64,000 nt of DNA from Coenobita brevimanus (taxonomy: Eukaryota; Arthropoda; Malacostraca; Decapoda; Coenobitidae): positions 19,684,242 to 19,748,241 of the forward strand of contig CM064732.1 in the NCBI GenBank assembly GCA_032717465.1, read 5' to 3'. The number at the start of each line of letters is the position of its first letter. The stretch's first letter is position 1. Positions 58,048 through 64,000 of the stretch are shown in pieces. The notes under the pieces were generated by a model. It was not told the DNA's origin. It worked only from the letters and a program-made list of their open reading frames with translations, and ran no database searches. The translations under genes were made by a program, and so were the position numbers.

Positions 58048-61000
58048 TATATACCTAGGCTGCTTCCCCCAAGGAAAGGGAGGTAGCCGAGACAGGACGA
58101 CACACTCCCCATTTACTCATCCATTGAAACACATTCATTCGCATCTTAGCCCCAAGGGGAGAACGGACAGATCCTCACTGCACCACACCGCACAAGGGTC
58201 AACTGTGCAATGCAATCAGTGACATCCGCAGCAGGGCCCGACAGCAGAGCTGGTTTACCCCTGCCACATCATAACAGACCCATCCCCTTACCCGCAAATG
58301 ACCTGACTAGCTGATCAGACCAAATGCGGGAGAATATCCTCTCAGGGCTGCGTCATCACTTATTCATTCACAATTCCTCTCCATTTATTTCTGTCACGCA
58401 CAGCCACTCTTCCTTGCTCAACAGACATCCCTCTCGCATCCAGTGCTCTCTTCACACTGTCCATCCATCCTATTCGTGGTCTTCCTCTCAGCCTTACACC
58501 TCTCACATCAGATCTAGTTATTTTTTTCACCAATCGCTCATTATCCATTCTCTCCATATGGCCAAACCATCGCAACACCCTCTGCCCAACTCTACCAGCC
58601 ATCTCCCAAACAACTCCAGTTCTCCTTTGCACTTCATCATTTCGCACTCGATCCATACGCATCACTTCACACATACTCCTCAGACACCTCATGTCCATTA
58701 CATTCAAACTTTTCCTCTCTGCTACACCCATATTCCATGTTTCAGCCCCATATAACGCAGTCTGTACCACAACACCCTCATACAACCTTCTCTTTACATC
58801 CATTCTAAGCGAACGACATCTAAACACTTTTTTCATTCCTCCCAGCACCTTTCCTACTTCATTTATTCTGAACTTCACTTCTGCATCTATTCTTCCATCC
58901 ACAGCAACATGTGACCCTAGATATTTAAAACACTCTACCTCCTCAAGCAACTCGCCATTCAAAGATATATTCATCCCCCTACCATCTACCAACCTCGTAC
59001 ACTTCATCACTTTACTCTTATTTTCATTTACTTTCAATTTCCTCCTTTCACACACCCTTCCAAACTCCTCTGCCAACTGTCTCAATGTCTCCTCTGAATC
59101 AGCCACCAGTGCAGTATCATCTGCAAACAGCAGCTGCTTCAGATTCCACTCTCCACCATCAACATTCACCAGACTCAGACCTCCACCTAAAACTCTTGCA
59201 TTCACCTTCCTTACAACACCATCCATGTAAATATTAAACAACCAAAGCGACATCACACATCCCTGTCGCAGGCCCACTCTCACAGGAAACCAGTCACTCA
59301 CAGCATTTCCCACTCTTACACACGCTCTACTATTTACATGAAAACTTTTCACCCCTTTTAGTAACCTACCATCAAGTCCATACAATCTTAAAACAGTCCA
59401 CAAAGCCTCCCTATCAATTCTATCATACGCTTTCTCTAAATCCATGAATGCCCAAAACACATCCTTGCCTTTCGCTAAATACTTTTCACACACTTGTCTC
59501 ACAGCAAACACCTGATCCACGCATCCCCTCCCTCTCCTAAAGCCACACTGCTCTTCACCAATCACTCCCTCTGTACCCTCTCTAAGTCTCATAATTAACA
59601 CTCTACCATAAACTTTACCTGCAACACTCAACAGACTTATACCCCTAAAGCTAGTACATTCATACTTATCACCCTTGCCTTTATACAACGGGACCACACA
59701 AGCACTTGCCCAGTCAATTGGCACCATACCTTTCACAAAGCACACATTCAACAATCTTACTAACCAGTCAACAATGGTCACTCCACCACCTTTCAGGCAT
59801 TCCACAGCACACCAATCCATACCTGCAGCTTTCCCTATTTTCATCTCCTTTACTGCCTTCTCCACTTCCTCCTTCGTGATCAAAGAATCATTCAACTCTC
59901 CCAACACATTTTTTCCTTGCACCCTTCTATCTGCCACAATCTCAGCCACCCTTTCCTCCTCTACGTTTAACAATCTTTCAAAATACTCTGCCCATCTCTT
60001 CCTTACTGCATCCATCTCAATTAACATCCTTCCATCCTCTGCTTTTACTCGTTCTTCCTTCCCAGACTCTCCCTTCGCACCCTTTTCACCTCCTTCCAAA
60101 ACATTTTCTTATTCTGTTGAAAATTCTCTGTCAGCCGCCTACCCCACCTCTCATCTGCTGCCACTTTAGCATCACGCACAGCACTTCTCGCCCTATTCCT
60201 CTTTTCCTTATACCTTTCATATGACATCTCATCCTTCCTGTGCAGCCACACTTCATATGCACGTCTCTTCTCAGCCACAGCCATACTTACTTCCTCGCAC
60301 CACCATTCACTTCCTTTTCTTACACCACCACCCACACGTCTCACACCACACACCTCTTCTGCATGCCCCACCACAGCACTCTTAAACAACTGCCATTCGT
60401 CCTCCACACTGCCATTTTCCTGATCTTTCAGTGCATTCCACTCATCTTTCAATTTCTCCTGATACTCTTTTTCTCTCTTTTATCCAACTCACTCACTTTC
60501 AAAACCTCCCTGCCACACCTAACCCTCCTAGCTCTCACCCATCTCTTACCTGCTCTTAACTTTCCCTCCACCAGGTAGTGGTCAGACATACCTCCACCCT
60601 CCCCTCTCAGAACTCTCACATCCAACAATCTTCCTATTACATTCCTAGACACAACCACATAGTCCATCAAAGCTCTATCAACAACCCTTCACCCCTCCTG
60701 TCTCACCCATGTATACTTATAATTATCTTTCTTCTCAAACAGCGTATTTCCAATCATCATCTCTCGCTCAACACACATCGCTATCATTCGTTCCCCATTT
60801 TCATTTCTTCCAGGCACACCATGCATACCAACTACACCTTCAACTGCTATATTTCCCACTCTAGCATTCAGATCTCCCATCATTACCACATTCACATTCG
60901 CTCCAAAACACTGCAGATACTCATCAACATCATTCCAGAAAGACTCCCTCTCTTCTTCATCCCTTTCACTACCAGGCCCATATGCACTCATAAACACCCA

Positions 61001-61529
61001 CAACTCACGTTCAAATTTCGCTTTCACCCACATCTCGATGACACCTCCTTCCATGCAATCAGACACTGCTGTACTTCCAGACTCACTAACAAGGCCACAC
61101 CTTCTCTTGCCCTTCCTCTATCAACACCTGACAATCTTCCATTCACACTTCCAAACATAGACTCACCGTTCCCTTTCATCTTCGTTTCACTGAAAGCTAA
61201 CACATCCAACTTTCTTCTCACAAACATTCTTCCAATCTCCTCCCTTTTAGCCTCAATTGTACTACCTCCATGCACATTCATAGACCCAATCTTCAGGGTA
61301 CGGGGATAACTCCATCCCCCACCCCTTTCTCTGGCCTGTCTCTTTTTAGGAACTAAAAAACAGAGGAGGGGGTCCCTAGTCCCCTCACCCCGCCCCTTTT
61401 AGTCACCTTTTACGACACGCAGGGAATACGGTGGCAGTATTCTTCCTAACACAACCTGGCCGCAGAGTAGTAGTACCACCCCATAGTGCGGCCAGATTGT
61501 GTCCCCACCGCCATAGGGGGGGACACAAT
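58048..61529 (-). pseudogene. LINE-B (RTE-like), nearly full length copy 2, frame-broken
   Basis: This minus-strand element of about 3.5 kb has its 5' UTR (61282-61529), an APE-type endonuclease in three pieces (61024-61281 with KLDVLAFSETKMKG, 60689-61066 with MMGDLNARVGN, 60449-60670 with GGGMSDHYLVEGKL), a linker (60045-60452), then RT plus C-terminal domain open for 579 codons (58360-60099). RT motifs are SFRGISLLSVAGK, CGFRRGRGCVDQVF, FMDLEKAYDRIDREALW, GLRQGCVMS and an intact FADDTALVADSEE. The C-terminal part has ALYGAETWNMG and RWFGHMERMDNERL, then RGRPRIGWMDS. Only small frame breaks in the 5' half separate it from a working element. The 3' UTR ends in CCTAGG and TATAGATAGAT. The clade is assigned from recalled motifs. 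Confidence 0.87.
61449..61529 (-). other. Two mutually exclusive hairpins at the LINE-B 5' end
   Basis: A perfect 11-bp stem pairs 61496-61506 with 61519-61529. A 16-bp stem, with one G-T wobble in RNA sense, pairs 61449-61464 with 61487-61502. They share 61496-61502, so only one can form. The block is the extreme 5' end of the element in its transcript. In RTE and other LINEs such positions may hold HDV-like ribozymes; I could not fit that fold. Confidence 0.6.
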
Positions 61530-61576
61530 AAAAAAAAAAAAAAAAATCTGTCTCTGCTTTGCTGCCTGGTGTTTCA

Positions 61577-61623
<47 letters not shown>

Positions 61624-61654
61624 GAGTGTGTGTGTGTATGTGTGTGTGTGTGTG
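61530..61654. repeat. A-run, (CT)n and (TG)n
   Basis: A run of about 17 A lies directly beyond the LINE-B 5' end. CT repeats (about 61578-61620) and TG repeats (to 61654) follow. CTGTCTCTGCTTTGCTGCCTGG between the A-run and CT recalls the phrase near 45657-45680. Confidence 0.85.
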
Positions 61655-61750
61655 TCCAACTATTTGTATGTCTTTGTTTCTATCTGTCTACTAGCAGGCT
61701 ACCCAGCGTTGACCAAGTAGCGTATTCTTTTTTCCTTCTTTGGGCACTAG

Positions 61751-62002
61751 AGTCGCAGCGCGCTGGTCATGGGATGATATTATCGTCCCTTGGCAACCTA
61801 CCCGTCAACAGTGCGTCCGATTTCGTGTATAATATGATACACATGCGATTTGTGTATATGGTCGTGTATAATAATATTTGTGTATATTATATTCGTGTAT
61901 AATAATAAATTGATTAGTGTATAATGATACGAAATCGCATGCATTTTTGAATAGTAGGTTGTCAGGGTACGATAATAACGCCTTAATACGCGCGCCGCGA
62001 CT
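61751..62002. mobile_element. Small foldback/MITE-like inverted repeat
   Basis: The arms at 61751-61801 (AGTCGCAGCGCGC start, TTGGCAACCTAC end) and 61954-62002 (reverse complement AGTCGCGGCGCGCG to TGACAACCTAC) match at about 75-80%. The 152-bp spacer is rich in GTGTATAATA and carries a further 9-bp inverted pair, CGATTTCGT. It has no coding capacity, and a target duplication is not clear. Confidence 0.65.
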
Positions 62003-62004
62003 AT

Positions 62005-62946
62005 GGTCATCCAGTCATAATGGCAACTTTGGGGCGAGTTCAGCGAGAAATGCATTGGCACGTCACACTTTCGCTTCGATCAGCTGTTAAATGTAAACAC
62101 GATGGTATCTTGTTTTACTGTATATCTTACGAGTGGTTTGCCATTTCAGAGCCTGTGGTTTACAGTAAACGTGTCTGAACTAAATCGCTTTGTGTTGCCC
62201 AGAATCAGAAAGAACAAAATCAGAAAATGTTGCTGACACACAAGGTAAAATTACAGCTTAAAGAGTGTCCTAATTTGGAGGGAGGTTAGGGTTAGGTGTG
62301 ATTGTATTAGATAAGATTGTAACAGATAAGTTTAGGTCCGGTTAGGCTAAGTAGGGTAAAGTAAGGTAAGGCTAGATTAGCTTAGACTTGGTTACGTTAG
62401 ATAAGATTAGTTTAGATAAGTTGAGGTTATGTTATGTTAGATTAGGTTTAGTTTGGTTATATCGGTAAAATTAGAGCAGATTAAGTTAGGGATAGGTTAA
62501 GTTAGGTTTGGCTATATTTGATAAAATTAGGGAAATTTAAGTTAGGTAGGGTAAGGTAAAGTTAGGTTTGGTTATATTGGATAATATCAGAGAACATTCG
62601 TTTAGGTTTGATTAGTTTAAGCTAGGCGACATGGACCTATTATATACTTATTGCAGTTATGAACAGTCAGTGAGAAATGGCACGGACCTCTTCGAAATAA
62701 AACTTTAAACCTTGTTTTTACCCTGTGTGTCAGTGACGTCTTCTGCTTTTATTCTTTCTGATTCCGGCTAATGCCAGGCGATTTAGCCGAGACTTTTAAA
62801 GCATAGGCTCTGAAATGGTAAACCACTCGTAAATTATACTGTAACAAGATTATTACATTTTAACAGCTGATTGAAGCGAAGGTGCAACGTGGCCAAATTG
62901 TTTCTCACTAAAATCGCCCCAACAGCGCCAATATGACTGGTGACTA
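62005..62946. mobile_element. Large inverted-repeat element with GGTTAG-rich core
   Basis: The left arm 62005-62250 and right arm 62711-62946 are imperfect reverse complements over about 240 bp. Shared blocks include CCAGTCAT, TTGGGGCGA, TTCGCTTC then ATCAGCTGTTAA, ACGAGTGGTTT, CCATTTCAGAGCCT, GAATCAGAAAGAA and GACACACA. The core is a degenerate GGTTAG array. There is no transposase frame. The ends are not sharp and I could not find a target duplication. It looks like a foldback or MITE-type DNA transposon. Confidence 0.7.
62281..62630 (+). repeat. Degenerate GGTTA(G) array
   Basis: Phrases such as GGTTAGG, AGTTAGG, AGATTAG and GGTTAAG recur every 5-12 bp, broken by AT-rich spacers. It resembles the arthropod telomere unit TTAGG in loosely degenerate form. 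Its position inside the inverted repeat makes a true telomeric remnant less likely than a repeat of the element itself. Confidence 0.65.
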
Positions 62947-63039
62947 AGCGTACCCCAAAATATAAAATGCAAACAGGCAAAACACTATGATGCTATATAC
63001 CGGCATTGCTTGACACCCTTGATGGCCACTTCCACTGTG

Positions 63040-63450
63040 GGAGACACCCACGGTCCCATTCTAACCACTGAAACTGTGTTCACTCTTGGGCCCATTTTCC
63101 CAGGATATATTCCCCATGGGCTTTTTTCTTCCATGGACCTATTTTTCCACTACCCAATTACCCACCAACCCTGCTCTCCCGCTGTTCCACCTTCATATCC
63201 TACCCATCCACCCATTTTCCAATCCACTCTTGTCCACTCACTCCCAAACATTCACCCATCCATCCTACCCAGGCATTCCCCACACTTACCCAATCCTGTC
63301 CACTCACCCCATCCACCTTACCCCATCATATCCACCCTCCAACACTCACCACCACTCTGCCCCTCCACACCCTCCCATCCACTCAACCCTGCTCACCCCA
63401 ACTACCCTACCCCATCAATTTCTTTCACCCATCCGACCCATTGTAGCTTT
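63040..63450 (+). repeat. C-rich degenerate CCCATCCA repeat
   Basis: The plus strand is rich in CCCA, CATCC, CCACT and TACCC phrases, with almost no G, for about 400 bp. The two Pro/His/Ser-rich frames across it are compositional and not called as genes. Confidence 0.6.
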
Positions 63451-63683
63451 ATGTAATATTGATGCAGCTTTAGAAGTGAAAACTCTAAGGTAACTGGATA
63501 CCATGTTTCCATCATATTGAGGATTATTTCCAATTAAATCCAATCATGACCAACAGGTACTCCACTTTAGCAGCTTTAATTTATGATTTTCTATTCTTCA
63601 TTAAGAGTTACCTCTGTTAGAGCTATTAAGAGAGTCCTATATGCATCCCCGTCGAGTTCCATAGAAGACAGGCAAATAATATG

Positions 63684-63687
<4 letters not shown>
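63451..63687. other. Unassigned DNA
   Basis: No feature is recognised here. Confidence 0.5.

Positions 63688-63730
<43 letters not shown>
63688..63730. repeat. (CT)n(TA)n microsatellite
   Basis: A CT run followed by a short TA run, directly abutting the 3' end of SINE-A copy 3. Confidence 0.95.
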
Positions 63731-64000
63731 ATTTCATCAGCCGTTTGAGTATCCACTGCAGGACCGGCCTATCCCTTCCGAAGTGGGGACGATACAGCCA
63801 ATGTATCTCTACCTAGTGGCTTAGGCTGTCTGGTAGAGACTAGAGAAGTGCTTGTAAGTGTAATTGTAGTGTTGTAGTGGCTTTGGATGTGTGTGTAGTC
63901 TGTGAACAAAGTGTAATCGGCCCGCCCAAGCCGACTGGGTGCAAGCATACTTTATAGTATGCGACACTGGTTCAACCACAGCACCCCTAATGTTCGCCAA
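63731..64000 (-). mobile_element. SINE-A copy 3, cut by window end
   Basis: The reverse-complement SINE-A body and 3' end are present, from CATCAGCCGTTT and CCACTGCAGGACCGGCC to AGCACCCCTAATGTTCGCC. The tRNA-like head lies beyond 64000. It shares with copy 1 the duplicated-looking TACTTTATAGTATGC palindrome, which is absent in copy 2. Confidence 0.75.

Noticed and set aside
61390..61529. HDV-like self-cleaving ribozyme at the LINE-B 5' end
   Set aside because: Strong stems are present, but I could not fit the nested double pseudoknot and its catalytic C, so it is reported only as competing hairpins.
62281..62630. An interstitial telomere (TTAGG)n
   Set aside because: The units are too irregular for a telomeric run and the array is the core of an inverted-repeat element.

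Overview
This window looks like repeat-rich DNA from a large eukaryotic genome, most likely a marine arthropod such as a decapod crustacean. The reasons are the extreme density of (TA)n, (CT)n, (TG)n and (GATA)n arrays and the mixture of Gypsy LTR elements, RTE-like LINEs, a Penelope-like element and tRNA-derived SINEs. The organism is an inference. I recognise no host gene, no rRNA gene and no intact tRNA gene. Essentially every long open frame belongs to a transposable element.

Layout. 1-4415: minus-strand, decayed copy of a Ty3/Gypsy-class element with its 5' LTR; the rest lies off the left edge. 4.4-11.9 kb: SINEs, microsatellites and long pyrimidine-rich tracts. 11.9-17.3 kb: two convergent broken copies of LINE-A with SINEs and (TA)n between them. 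17368-23728: a complete, apparently intact copy of the same Gypsy-class element, with 781-bp LTRs about 1.5% diverged and one 1565-codon Gag-Pol frame. 23.7-32 kb: microsatellites, pyrimidine-rich DNA and unassigned sequence. 32.0-36.2 kb: a LINE-A 3' fragment and a broken LINE-B. 36.6-41.8 kb: a Penelope-like element split by about 3.6 kb that carries a decayed transposase-like gene. 41.9-42.9 kb: a degenerate minisatellite. 44.1-47.3 kb: a piggyBac-like and a hAT-like non-autonomous DNA transposon. 47.3-57.3 kb: two tandem copies of a second LTR family (F2) that encodes Gag, protease and only the zinc-binding start of integrase. 57.7-61.5 kb: a tRNA-derived SINE and a nearly full-length LINE-B. 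61.75-62.95 kb: two adjacent inverted-repeat (foldback) structures, the larger enclosing a GGTTAG-rich core. 63.0-64.0 kb: C-rich repeats and a third SINE-A copy.

Main biology. The intact LTR element has the order Gag-protease-integrase-RT-RNase H, with integrase before RT. Ordinary Gypsy elements have integrase last; this order is the signature of the Gmr1-like group. F2 also passes straight from protease to integrase and shares a similar primer-binding site. F2 lacks RT, RNase H, the integrase core and a Gag zinc knuckle. Even so, one copy has an open 782-codon frame, near-identical LTRs and a perfect 5-bp target duplication, so it must have moved using enzymes supplied in trans. Nearly every other element boundary in the window sits against a (TA)n or (GATA)n array, so microsatellites act here as element tails, insertion targets or both.

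Limits. Family names rest on motifs read by eye and on recalled family patterns; no database search was run. Identity percentages are hand counts.
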